From positions 1 to 17,456 of the forward strand of contig QHZX01000192.1 in the NCBI GenBank assembly GCA_003224835.1: DNA of 17,456 bases, read 5' to 3'. Position numbers and translations under genes: made by a program. The stretch's first letter is position 1. Each line of letters starts with the position of its first letter. The stretch is from Acidobacteriota bacterium. GTDB lineage: Bacteria; Acidobacteriota; Terriglobia; Terriglobales; Acidobacteriaceae. The notes under the pieces are model-generated. The model was not told the DNA's origin and did not search any database. It worked only from the letters and a program-made list of their open reading frames with translations. Positions 6,645 to 15,019 of the stretch are shown here, piece by piece.

Positions 6645-8229
6645 TTACTTTGGTCTCCTTTGTGTTAAAGCCGTTCATGGTTCTAAGGTCAGTCAGGACC
6701 ATCTCGGTGACACGTTCGGCCACGACAACGACTTGCTGCTCCAACGTTTTGTCTTGCATCTCTGCCGAAAATTTGACTTGCCTCGCGGTGGCACGAAGTG
6801 TGCCGGTTGATTTCAAGTGAGTCAGCGCGCCGATTTGTTCAACGATGCGGGTAATCATGATGTTGACGCGGTCCATATCAGTAGAGGCAACTACATAGAA
6901 CGTGTCTTCAGGCCCATTGGTGGCCATGGCGGGAAGGACCAGGTCTTTATCCACGTAAACGCAGCGCCGCAGCAGCTCAAGGCATTCGCGGCAGACCTCC
7001 TTCCAGTTCCCGCGGACTGGCCTGGCCAGAGGTGTCAGGTCAACCCGCAGCAGCACGATTGATTCACGCAGCTGTTGCTCGTGAGTGATGACTGGCGAAA
7101 GAAGCTTGGATAGCGAGTAAACCGGGAGGTTGAACGTGAAGGTGGTGCCTTGGCCAGGTTGGCTCGCGGCCCAAATGCGCCCTCCGTGGAGATTTACCAA
7201 CTCCCTCGCAATGTAGAGTCCCAAACCTAGGCCGGAGCGGTTGCCGTCCACTGAATCCGGATCCTGATACAGGCGCTCAAAAATTAGGGGAAGGGCTTCG
7301 GGCGAAATGCCACGGCCATTATCGGTGATAGTCACGTAGCAAAAGTCGGGATCGGTCTCCTGCCGACTGAGCTTGACGATCACCGTTCCTTCCGCAGGAG
7401 TGAACTTCACGGCATTGTCGATGAGATTGATAAGAACCTCGAGCACGCGGTCGGGATCGGCGTGTACCAGCGGGATATGGCTGTCCGCTTCCAGTTCCAC
7501 CGTAATACGTTTTTCGACCGCAATCGGCCGTATCATGGCGATGGCTTGCCGGACAAGTTCGATGAGACCGAGGCAGCGGGGTTCGATTCGGAGCTTGCCC
7601 GATTCGGCGCGCGTGGCTTCGAGCAGATCGCGGATCATGGCGTGAAGCTGGTTCACGCTTTTCAAAATGACTTGCAGGTGGTCCCGCTGCTCCGGTGATA
7701 CTGTGCCGGAGAGCCCGTCAAACAACAGCGACGCATACTGATGAATGCAAGTCAGAGGAGTGCGCAGTTCGTGTGAGACGTGGGAAAGAAACTGGTTCTT
7801 GAATTCGATCTGCTGTTGGCGGCTGATTTCGAGAGAGCGCAGCAGGGCTTGGCGTTCCACCGCATAGCGCATCGAACGCTCGAGCGTCCGGCTGGTCATG
7901 TCACCCTTAACCAGGTAATCCTGAACCCCCTGGTGTATCGCCTTCATCGCGAGCGCTTCATCTTCCTGTCCGGAAAGAATGACCACAGGGACCCCGGGGG
8001 CCTTGTCCAGAATTTTCCGAAAAGTCTCACTGCCATGGCTGTCGGGTAGATTCAGATCGAGAAGCACTACCGAAGGCGGTGTTGTTTCGATTGACGCGAG
8101 CCCGTCTGAAAGGCGATTCACACAACTCACATTTAGCGGGATCTTACCCTCGGTCAAACGCAAACGAACGAGGTCGGCGTCGCCGGGATTGTCTTCAATC
8201 AGCAGCACCTGCCTGGGAAAATCGCTCAT
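6634..8229 (-). CDS. Receiver-histidine kinase with degenerate GGDEF-like tail
   Basis: A 531-residue cytoplasmic hybrid kinase. The start at 8229 is chosen for its Shine-Dalgarno (AGGAG) and the receiver fold that begins at once; the upstream gene stops 7 bp earlier. Domains: receiver 6-120 (E12, D13, phospho-Asp58, Lys108); linker helix; HisKA with His153 in VSHELRTPLT; HATPase_c about 255-370 with N-box NLIDNAVKF (268-276), DNGRGI (303-308) and GLGLGL (333-338). After the kinase core comes an extra domain (about 388-490) whose pattern, including LLRVDL, a run of alternating strands and helices, and TFYVVASTDMDRVNIMI, resembles a GGDEF fold. It lacks the GGDEF signature and the metal-binding acids, so it cannot be an active cyclase as seen. 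That assignment is by eye and less sure than the rest. No membrane segments: the kinase must get input by phosphorylation or protein contact. Confidence 0.88.
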   Translation of the reverse strand: MSDFPRQVLLIEDNPGDADLVRLRLTEGKIPLNVSCVNRLSDGLASIETTPPSVVLLDLNLPDSHGSETFRKILDKAPGVPVVILSGQEDEALAMKAIHQGVQDYLVKGDMTSRTLERSMRYAVERQALLRSLEISRQQQIEFKNQFLSHVSHELRTPLTCIHQYASLLFDGLSGTVSPEQRDHLQVILKSVNQLHAMIRDLLEATRAESGKLRIEPRCLGLIELVRQAIAMIRPIAVEKRITVELEADSHIPLVHADPDRVLEVLINLIDNAVKFTPAEGTVIVKLSRQETDPDFCYVTITDNGRGISPEALPLIFERLYQDPDSVDGNRSGLGLGLYIARELVNLHGGRIWAASQPGQGTTFTFNLPVYSLSKLLSPVITHEQQLRESIVLLRVDLTPLARPVRGNWKEVCRECLELLRRCVYVDKDLVLPAMATNGPEDTFYVVASTDMDRVNIMITRIVEQIGALTHLKSTGTLRATARQVKFSAEMQDKTLEQQVVVVAERVTEMVLTDLRTMNGFNTKETKVNAN

Positions 8230-8236
8230 GGTTCTC

Positions 8237-8665
8237 CTAGTTGGGGATGCTGGCGAAGCCGAACCAGAAATTTTCAATCGAGCGCACCGCCGAGAAGAAC
8301 TGGCCCAGGTTTCCGGGCTTGCTGACGTATGAGTTGGCGCCGAGTTCATAGCAGCGGGCGATGTCGCGTGCCGAATGGGAGGTGGTGAAGATCACCACCG
8401 GCAATTCATTGAGCTCGGGATCGGCCTTCACCTCCGCGAGCACGGCCCGGCCATCTTTGCGGGGAAGATTCAGATCCAGAATGATCAAATCGGGGCGAAT
8501 GGCTTCCGCAAATTGGCCCATGCGATGAAGAAACATCAGTGCCTGTTCGCCATCCTGGACGGTGCTCACCTGCGCTGGGTTTTCACTGGTCGCCAATACT
8601 TCGCAGGTAAGATTGGCGTCCGCCGGGTTGTCATCGACTAACAAGATTTTGGGGGCTGAGTTCAT
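8237..8665 (-). CDS. Rcp1-like response regulator
   Basis: A 142-residue receiver-only protein of the type first known as Rcp1, partner of cyanobacterial phytochrome kinases. Key residues: D11, D12, phospho-Asp64 (in LIILDLNLP), Thr94/Thr95 and Lys116 (in YVSKPG). The C-terminal helix ends in an aromatic patch (ENFWFGF), common in this subgroup and thought to help dimer formation. The start at 8665 has AAGGAAG just upstream. It overlaps the 3' end of the preceding kinase gene by 35 nt and ends 7 bp before the next kinase gene. By position it could take phosphate from either kinase. Confidence 0.9.
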   Translation of the reverse strand: MNSAPKILLVDDNPADANLTCEVLATSENPAQVSTVQDGEQALMFLHRMGQFAEAIRPDLIILDLNLPRKDGRAVLAEVKADPELNELPVVIFTTSHSARDIARCYELGANSYVSKPGNLGQFFSAVRSIENFWFGFASIPN

Positions 8666-9830
8666 AGTCTTCCTTCTTATCAGGTCTATCGGCACGTGCA
8701 GCAGGAAACGTGAAGCGAAAGTTTGAGCCTTGGCCCAATTCGGAGTCGACCCAAATTCGTCCACCATGGTGTTCGACGATTTTTTTGCAGATTGCCAGCC
8801 CCACGCCGTTACCTGGGTACTCAGCCCGGGTGTGCAGACGTTGAAAAATCTTGAAAATAAACTCCTTGTGTTCGTCAGCTATGCCAATCCCATTGTCGAC
8901 AACCGAAAATACCCATTCTTCGCCCTTTTTTTCAGCGGAGATCGTGACGGCAGGCGACTTTTTGCCGCGGAACTTTATCGCGTTGCCGATCAGATTCTGA
9001 AACAGCTGTACCAGCTGAAAACGATCAGCCAAAATCGTGGGCAGAGGGTTACAAGTAACGGTTACGTTGTGCTCTTTCAAAACGAAAGCCAGATTCTTTA
9101 GTACCTCTTGGATCGTCGTGGTTACATCGGTTGCAGCCGGCGGCAAGCCGTCGCGGCCGGTTCGAGAAAATGCCAGCAGATCTTCGAGCAGCGCTTGCAT
9201 GCGAGTGGCGCCCTCGACTGCATAACCGATATACCTGTCGGCAGTTGAGTCCAGCTTTCCGCGATAGCGTTCCGAAAGCAATTGCGTGTAGGCCGCAACC
9301 ATACGGAGCGGCTCCTGTAAGTCATGGGAAGCGATGTAGGCAAACTGTTCGAGATCGCAGTTGGAGCGCGCCAGTTCCTCCACCTTCGAAGCAAGTTGTT
9401 CCTGGGCTCGCGTGCGTTCGTGACGCAGCCGGGTTTCTTCGATTGCCCGGCGCACCGAAAGCGGTAAACGGGCGAGATTATGTTTCATCACGTAATCCAT
9501 CGCACCCTGTTTTACGCACTCGACCGCAGTTTCGCTGTTCAATGCTCCGGTTACCAGAATCAGCGGAGTGTTGAGACCCTTTTCAGCCAGAATATATAGC
9601 GTGTCCATACCGCGGAAGTTCGGCAGGCTGTAATCGGCAAGGACGATGTCGTAGGAGTGTTTTCCCAGGCATTCACGGATCTCATCTTTGGATTCGACCA
9701 CGTCGGCCGCAACATCAAACCCACCGCGCCGCAGTTCGGCAATTTCAATCTCAGCGTCCGCCGGGGAATCTTCTATCAGGAGAACATGCAGCCTTCTATC
9801 GCCGTTCGCGTTGGTGCCCGGCCCGGTCAT
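8631..9830 (-). CDS. Receiver-histidine kinase (phytochrome-type kinase core)
   Basis: A 399-residue soluble hybrid kinase. The receiver is at the N-terminus (about 14-130; E20, D21, phospho-Asp66, Thr94, Lys116), followed by a coiled-coil helix (about 130-160), HisKA with His169 in ASHDLQEPLRM, and HATPase_c (N-box QNLIGNAIKF 278-287, DNGIGI 312-317, GNGVGL 340-345). The SHDLQEPLR form of the H-box is typical of kinases paired with Rcp1-like regulators, and such a regulator lies on each side. The start codon overlaps the stop of the previous gene as ATGA, which implies coupled translation; no strong Shine-Dalgarno is seen. With a receiver but no sensor domain, it likely relays phosphate from the large membrane kinase upstream. 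Confidence 0.92.
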   Translation of the reverse strand: MTGPGTNANGDRRLHVLLIEDSPADAEIEIAELRRGGFDVAADVVESKDEIRECLGKHSYDIVLADYSLPNFRGMDTLYILAEKGLNTPLILVTGALNSETAVECVKQGAMDYVMKHNLARLPLSVRRAIEETRLRHERTRAQEQLASKVEELARSNCDLEQFAYIASHDLQEPLRMVAAYTQLLSERYRGKLDSTADRYIGYAVEGATRMQALLEDLLAFSRTGRDGLPPAATDVTTTIQEVLKNLAFVLKEHNVTVTCNPLPTILADRFQLVQLFQNLIGNAIKFRGKKSPAVTISAEKKGEEWVFSVVDNGIGIADEHKEFIFKIFQRLHTRAEYPGNGVGLAICKKIVEHHGGRIWVDSELGQGSNFRFTFPAARADRPDKKEDYELSPQNLVSR

Positions 9831-10306
9831 TGCTTCGCCGCCGCGGCCATTTGCGCTGGATTGGCTAAGGGGCGCTGGTTAATTACCATCCAGTAGAGCC
9901 CGGCGCTTTTAACGATCTCGCGAAAGCGGTCGAAGTCTACTGGCTTCTGGATATAGCTATTAGCGCCCAGATTGTAGCTGGCGACTAGGTCACGCTCTTC
10001 TTTGGAAGCGGTGAGAATGACGACCGGCAACGCTTTGGTGCGAGGATCATCCTTGACGCGTTTCAGGACTTCCAGGCCAGTCAGCTTTGGAAGTTTGAGG
10101 TCGAGCAGGACCAAACGAGGAGGATGGTCAAAGTTGCGGTCCTTAAAGCGTCCCGTGCAGAAAAGAAATTCAAGCGCTTCTTCTCCATCCCGTACGGCAA
10201 AAATGTTGTTGGCCAAATGCTCGCGCCGCAGTGCGTGCAGGGTGAGTTCGAGATCGTCGGGATTGTCTTCGACGAGAAGGATGTCAACTTCGCCTTCGGT
10301 ATTCAT
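9827..10306 (-). CDS. Rcp1-like response regulator
   Basis: A 159-residue receiver-only protein. Key residues: E13, D14, phospho-Asp69 (in LVLLDLKLP), Thr99 (in ILTAS) and Lys121 (in YIQKPV). It starts inside the stop codon of the large sensor kinase (ATGA overlap, 10303-10306) with AGGAG 7 nt upstream, and itself ends with an ATGA overlap into the next kinase. This position makes it the most likely direct partner of the large kinase. The tail after residue 145 is short and Ala-rich, with no output domain. Confidence 0.92.
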   Translation of the reverse strand: MNTEGEVDILLVEDNPDDLELTLHALRREHLANNIFAVRDGEEALEFLFCTGRFKDRNFDHPPRLVLLDLKLPKLTGLEVLKRVKDDPRTKALPVVILTASKEERDLVASYNLGANSYIQKPVDFDRFREIVKSAGLYWMVINQRPLANPAQMAAAAKQ

Positions 10307-13300
10307 CCAGTTTCTCCTGACATAGCCATTGCTTTACTGGCGTTCGCTGGTTTTGTGCTGCCCAAGGTCAAATAAAAAGTCGCGCCTTTGTCGAGCTCCG
10401 CTTCCGCCCAAATACGGCCGCCGTGTTTTTGCACGATGCGCTGTACCGTGGCCAGCCCTACTCCAGTACCCTCGAAATCTTCCGCGCGATGCAGCCGCTG
10501 AAACACCCCAAATAACTTATCGGCATATTTCATGCTGAACCCCACTCCGTTGTCGCGGACAGACACTACCTGTTCACCGGCGATCTGGTCGACAGAAACG
10601 TCAATCATGGCAGTGGCGCGCGGACGGGTGTACTTCACGGCATTCGAAAGCAGGTTTTGAAACACCACCTTGAGCAGGGCCGGATCACCTTCCACGTACG
10701 GCAGCTTGCCGATTTTCAACTCAATCTTGCGACCTTCCAAGTCCGGTGCAAGATCGGCAATGACGTCTTTAACGACTGAGTCGAGTCCGGTGACCTGCAG
10801 TCTGAGTTCGTGCCGCCCGCTGCGTGCCAGGTTCAGGAGATCGTCGACGAGGGTACCCATGCGCCGGGTCCCATCCTGGATTCGTCCTAAGTAATGAAGT
10901 CCTTCCTCGGGGAGCGCGCTCCCGCAAGTCTCGCCTAGCATTTTGGAAAAGCCTGCTATGTGACGGAGCGGCGCGCGCAGATCGTGCGAGACGGAGTAGG
11001 TGAAGGCCTCGAGTTCCTTATTGGCGGCTTCGAGTTGCGCCGTCCGTTGAATGACTCTCTCTTCGAGTTCATTATTGAGCTTGCGAATTTCCCCTTCATC
11101 CGCTCTTCTCTGGGTTATGTCACGGAATGCCGCCACGCCGCCGCAGACCACGCCCTGCTTGTCTCTTAATGGCCCGGCGGTAACCTCAATCCAGTGGCCC
11201 TCCTCAAGCTCGGGGTTGCGGACAAACATCTGGGTGCTGCTGGCCTGTCCACGAAGAGCTCGTACCCATGGAACTTGATCTACCGGAAAGGGAGTGACCA
11301 TGTCGGCTATATAAAGGCCGTAGTGCCCGGTCCATTCCTGAGCGGGAAGATCTGTGGCACCCAAACCGAGAATCTTCTTCGCCACCGGGTTCCAGATCAC
11401 GAATTTTCCATTTTCATCGACCGCGACTAAGCCCTCGGCCATGCTGTCGAGCACGGAGCGGAGCATCAGCGTCTGAGATTCCAAGGCTTCTCGTGTTTCT
11501 TTTACAACTTCTTCCGCTTGTCTTCGCTCTGTGATATCACGCGCAACTTTAGAGAAGCCCCGCAAGACACCGCTTTCGTCATACATTGGAGTTATGACGA
11601 TGTAGGCCCAGAAGGTAGTGCCGTCCTTGCGCACGCGCAGAGCCTGTTCCTCGAAGCGCCCATTGGATACGGCATGCTGCAACTCCTGTTCAGGCTTGCC
11701 GCTAGCTTGGGCTTCCGACGTGTAGAACCTGGAGAAGTTCTCGCCAATGATTTCTTCGCTGGAGTAGCCTTTGATGCGCGTTGCCCCTGCATTCCAGCTG
11801 AGGACCCGACCTTGGGGATCGAGCATGTAGATCGCGAAGTCCTTGACCCCATCGAGCAGCAACCGGAACCGCTCCTCGCTAAGCCTCAGCGCTTCTTCCG
11901 CTAGCTTGCGCTCGGTGATGTCGGCGCGGATCGCGACATATTGCCGAGGTTTTCCCTGCGCGCCAAGAAACGGCACGATGGTCGCATCCACCCAGTACAA
12001 CGAGCCGTCCTTGGCTCGGTTCTTGATCTCGTCATGCCATACTTTGCCCTTGGCGATGGTGTGGTACATATTCTGGAAAAATTCTGTGGAATGGTGGCCG
12101 GAGTTGAGGATTCGGTGATTCTGGCCGATTAGTTCCTCTTTGGAATATTTGCTGACAGCGCAAAACTTCTCATTCACATAGCTGATCGTGCCTTGGACGT
12201 CGGTGATGGCCACAATTGCATGCTGATCTAAAGCGAACTTCTGGTCCGCCAATTCCTTGAGCGCTCTCTCACTCGTCTCAACACTTTCCTTCAAGGCTTC
12301 TTCCACCAGCTTGCGCTCGGTGATGTCGGCGCGGATCGCGACATATTGCCGTGGCTTTCCTCCAGCGCCGAGAAATGGAACGATCGTGGTGTCTACCCAG
12401 TAGTAAGAGCCGTCCTTGGCCCGATTCTTGATTTCCTCATGCCACACCCTGCCGTTCGCGATGGTGCGATACATGCGCTGGAAAAATTCCTTGGGATGAT
12501 GGCCCGAGTTCAGGATGCGATGATTCTGCCCGATCAACTCTTCTTTGGAATATTTACTGATGGCGCAAAATTTCTCGTTCACGTAAGTGATGGTGCCGTG
12601 GACGTCGGTGATAGCTACGATGGCGTGTTGATCCAGAGCAAATTTTTGATCAGCGAGTTCTTTGAGGGCGGCCTCGGTCGCGACGAGGCTTTTTTTCGCC
12701 ATTTCTTCCGCCCGCTTGCGCTCGGTGATATCGGCACGGATTGCGACATACTGGCGTGGCTTTCCATCTTTTCCAGTAAACGGGACGATGGTGGTATCCA
12801 CCCAATAAAGCGAGCCATCCTTGGCTCGGTTGTTAATTTCGTCATGCCACACCTTTCCATTGACGATGCTGCGATACATCTGCTGGAAGAATTCTTTGGG
12901 ATGGTGGCCTGAGTTCAGGATGCGATGATTCTGGCCGATCAACTCTTCTTTGGAATATTTACTGATAGCGCAAAACTTCTCGTTCACGTAGGTGATGGTG
13001 CCCTGGACGTCGGTTATAGCCACGATGGCGTGTTGGTCCAAGGCAAATTTTTGATCCGCTAGTTCTTTAAGCGCGTCCTGGCTCGTGGCGAAGCTTTCCT
13101 TGAGCGCCCCTTCCGAGCGCTGGCGCTCCGTTATGTCGCGGGCAATGTTGGACGCGCCAACGATCACACCCTTGCTGTTCCTGATGGGCGAAATCGTCAC
13201 AGATACATCAATTTGCTTGCCATCCTTGCGTACCCGCTCGGTTTCGAAGTGCTCGACCCTCTCGCCACATGCAATCCGCGCCAGGATGTCGGATTCCTCA

Positions 13301-13908
13301 TTCGCACGATCCCTGCGCAAGAGCATACCCATGGATTTGCCAATGGCCTCGGCTGATGAATACCCGAATAATTTCTCCGCGCCGGGATTCCAACCGGTAA
13401 TGGTTCCGCCTAGTGTCTTGCTGATAATGGCGTCATCAGATGATTCGATCACGGCTGCCAGGCGTCCGCGCGCTTCCGCGGCCTGCTCACGATCCGTGAT
13501 TTCCGCTTCCAGTTTCCAATTCAATTCCAGCAAATGTATTTGCGCCGGAAGGGACGCAACTCTCGGTAGCAAAGGCAGGAGCATCATCGCCGTAGCCACA
13601 GACATCAAGGCCGTAATGCCCTTGATGACTCCCGCAACCATATAGCTGCCGTGCCACACATTCCAGACTTCCATGAGGTGAGTGGTACCGCAGCTCAGAA
13701 TGAAGAGGCTGAACATCCATAGAATCCAATTGAAAGGAAGGTCGCGGCGCTTTCGAACGAGGTAAACCAGTGCGAGCGGAATGCAGTAATAAGCGAGCGT
13801 AATGAGACTGTCAGAGATGACGTGCAGCCATATGATCCTCGGATTCCACAGATAGCAAGTCCCGTGTGGCAGAAAATCAGCCAAAAAAAATTGTTTATAG
13901 AATTCCAA
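10303..13908 (-). CDS. Ethylene-receptor-like multi-PAS sensor histidine kinase
   Basis: A 1201-residue membrane kinase starting at a TTG codon: an in-frame stop lies 12 nt upstream, no ATG fits, and a weak AGGG is nearby. Residues about 20-120 have three membrane helices matching the plant ethylene-receptor sensor domain. D33, Y40, I43, P44, I70, C73 and H77 all sit at a constant +8 offset from the ETR1 residues needed for ethylene binding, including the Cu(I)-ligating Cys65 and His69. A coiled coil (about 125-150) leads to PAS1 (about 150-265), PAS2-4 (281-400, 416-535, 551-670; near-identical), PAS5 (about 676-797) and PAS6 (about 810-935). A helix (935-968) joins HisKA with His975 (SVSHDLRAPLR) and HATPase_c (NLLSNAVKY 1085-1093, DNGVGF 1119-1124, GTGVGL 1147-1152). 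It lacks a receiver; the next gene supplies one. It heads the signalling operon. Ligand could be ethylene or another small molecule held by copper; this is inference. Confidence 0.92.
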   Translation of the reverse strand: MEFYKQFFLADFLPHGTCYLWNPRIIWLHVISDSLITLAYYCIPLALVYLVRKRRDLPFNWILWMFSLFILSCGTTHLMEVWNVWHGSYMVAGVIKGITALMSVATAMMLLPLLPRVASLPAQIHLLELNWKLEAEITDREQAAEARGRLAAVIESSDDAIISKTLGGTITGWNPGAEKLFGYSSAEAIGKSMGMLLRRDRANEESDILARIACGERVEHFETERVRKDGKQIDVSVTISPIRNSKGVIVGASNIARDITERQRSEGALKESFATSQDALKELADQKFALDQHAIVAITDVQGTITYVNEKFCAISKYSKEELIGQNHRILNSGHHPKEFFQQMYRSIVNGKVWHDEINNRAKDGSLYWVDTTIVPFTGKDGKPRQYVAIRADITERKRAEEMAKKSLVATEAALKELADQKFALDQHAIVAITDVHGTITYVNEKFCAISKYSKEELIGQNHRILNSGHHPKEFFQRMYRTIANGRVWHEEIKNRAKDGSYYWVDTTIVPFLGAGGKPRQYVAIRADITERKLVEEALKESVETSERALKELADQKFALDQHAIVAITDVQGTISYVNEKFCAVSKYSKEELIGQNHRILNSGHHSTEFFQNMYHTIAKGKVWHDEIKNRAKDGSLYWVDATIVPFLGAQGKPRQYVAIRADITERKLAEEALRLSEERFRLLLDGVKDFAIYMLDPQGRVLSWNAGATRIKGYSSEEIIGENFSRFYTSEAQASGKPEQELQHAVSNGRFEEQALRVRKDGTTFWAYIVITPMYDESGVLRGFSKVARDITERRQAEEVVKETREALESQTLMLRSVLDSMAEGLVAVDENGKFVIWNPVAKKILGLGATDLPAQEWTGHYGLYIADMVTPFPVDQVPWVRALRGQASSTQMFVRNPELEEGHWIEVTAGPLRDKQGVVCGGVAAFRDITQRRADEGEIRKLNNELEERVIQRTAQLEAANKELEAFTYSVSHDLRAPLRHIAGFSKMLGETCGSALPEEGLHYLGRIQDGTRRMGTLVDDLLNLARSGRHELRLQVTGLDSVVKDVIADLAPDLEGRKIELKIGKLPYVEGDPALLKVVFQNLLSNAVKYTRPRATAMIDVSVDQIAGEQVVSVRDNGVGFSMKYADKLFGVFQRLHRAEDFEGTGVGLATVQRIVQKHGGRIWAEAELDKGATFYLTLGSTKPANASKAMAMSGETG
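11899..13068 (-). repeat. Three tandem 405-bp coding repeats (PAS domains 2-4)
   Basis: The sequence around KELADQKFAL recurs at residues 281, 416 and 551 of the large kinase, exactly 135 residues (405 bp) apart. By eye, copies 1 and 2 differ at about 11 of some 119 aligned residues, and copies 1 and 3 at about 14. The DNA is also very alike: for example GCTTGCGCTCGGTGAT recurs on the plus strand at 11904, 12309 and 12714 (the third with one change). Such likeness suggests recent duplication or gene conversion within the gene. Confidence 0.92.
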
Positions 13909-14091
13909 TGCTGTCTGCCCTCATTGAGCCAGGCGCAATCCTGCTTTAGCGGCGCAGTAGTCCGGCAATAGATCATCGTCAGAAATTCTCGATAACTTGA
14001 GTCGTGGAACGCGCTGAACTCGCAGAAGGATGGCACGGAGCAGACCAGGCAGACATGACCCGCCGAGTTCCAGCCCGAAATGGTTAGGCGA
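13909..14091 (-). other. Gap between oxyR and the signalling operon
   Basis: A stretch of 183 bp between the oxyR stop and the TTG start of the large kinase, both on the minus strand. It should hold the operon promoter, but I can find no convincing -35/-10 pair and no hairpin with a T-run after oxyR. Read-through from oxyR into the operon is therefore possible. Confidence 0.4.
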
Positions 14092-14988
14092 TCAGGCAGT
14101 TCTTAGATGATTTGGCTCACAGTTCGATTGCAGGTGTTCGAGAAATGCGCGATGAACGCGGCTGCGGAAGTGCCGCTTGAGTTGTGCGATCCCAATTCGG
14201 CGATACGCGCCTTCATCGGCCAGCGGAACGAACCGGCACCCCTGCTTTTCTTCCACGGCCATTTCCGGCACGATAGAGACTCCGACCCCGGCGGCCACCA
14301 TCGCCATAATGGTTGCGAACTGACCGCTCTCAAACGCTACATTGGGATGAAGCCGGGCGCGGCCGCATGCGGCGAGCGTGTTTTCGCGGAAGCAGTGGCC
14401 TTCTTTTAGAAGCAAGAACGGATCGTTCTCGATTTCTGCAAGACGGACGCGAGAAGCTTTCGCCAGACGATGATTCTGAGGAACTACCACGAACAGGCGC
14501 TCACGAAATAATTCCCGGCACACACATTGCGTCGCTGGCAGAGGCAGTGCGAGAAGAGCAAGGTCGATAGCTCCGCGATTCACTAAGTTAAGAAGTTCCG
14601 CGGTCACTTCTTCCACGACGCTGATCTGCACTCGCGGGAACTTGCGCGCGAAACTGGTAAGGTGCGGAGGCAGGAAGTAAGGAGCGATGGTTGGAATTGC
14701 TCCGATGACCAACTTGCCCTGCTCGGCGCCGGCCATCTCCTGAATCTCAAGTTTAGATTCGTCCAACTGCCGCAGAATTCCTTCGGCGCGCGGCAGGAAA
14801 GCTTCGCCCAATTGTGTCAGGCGAACCTCGCGGCCCAGACGGTCGAATAGTTTGGTGTCCAGTTCGTCCTCGAGCTTGCGGATTTGCTGTGACAGGGAAG
14901 GTTGAGCCACGTGTTCATGTTGCGCAGCTCGCGTGAAGCTACCAGTCCTGGCTACGGCACAAAAATAACGAAGCTGATGGATTTGCAT
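14092..14988 (-). CDS. oxyR: Peroxide-sensing LysR-family regulator OxyR
   Basis: A 298-residue LysR-type regulator. The N-terminal winged helix-turn-helix (about 1-60, with the typical SFTRAAQHEHVAQPSLSQQIRKLE stretch, here given by its ends 17-40) is followed by a linker helix and the effector domain (91-290). The segment GHCFRENTLAAC carries Cys199 and Cys208, nine residues apart and at the same numbers as the redox pair of E. coli OxyR, with the neighbouring His198 also kept. This makes OxyR, rather than a generic LysR protein, the best call. Peroxide should oxidise the pair to a disulfide and turn on target genes. It is divergent from a Dps-like ferritin gene, a classic OxyR target, with an OxyR-box between. 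The start at 14988 opens with the canonical MQIHQLRYF; the Shine-Dalgarno is poor. Confidence 0.9.
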   Translation of the reverse strand: MQIHQLRYFCAVARTGSFTRAAQHEHVAQPSLSQQIRKLEDELDTKLFDRLGREVRLTQLGEAFLPRAEGILRQLDESKLEIQEMAGAEQGKLVIGAIPTIAPYFLPPHLTSFARKFPRVQISVVEEVTAELLNLVNRGAIDLALLALPLPATQCVCRELFRERLFVVVPQNHRLAKASRVRLAEIENDPFLLLKEGHCFRENTLAACGRARLHPNVAFESGQFATIMAMVAAGVGVSIVPEMAVEEKQGCRFVPLADEGAYRRIGIAQLKRHFRSRVHRAFLEHLQSNCEPNHLRTA

Positions 14989-15019
14989 AAAAGACCGGTG
15001 TTGGCCTTAAGCACTTCCC

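Noticed and set aside
12346..12912. 188-codon plus-strand frame over the PAS repeats
   Set aside because: It is the antisense shadow of the triplicated PAS segment and repeats with the same 405-bp period; no family resemblance.
11899..13068. CRISPR array or transposon repeat as the cause of the periodicity
   Set aside because: The period is 405 bp, in frame, and the whole unit is conserved as a PAS domain; there are no short repeats with unique spacers.
13085..13645. 186-codon plus-strand frame opposite the sensor domain and PAS1
   Set aside because: Antisense shadow of the conserved kinase N-terminus, with no start signal or recognisable domain.
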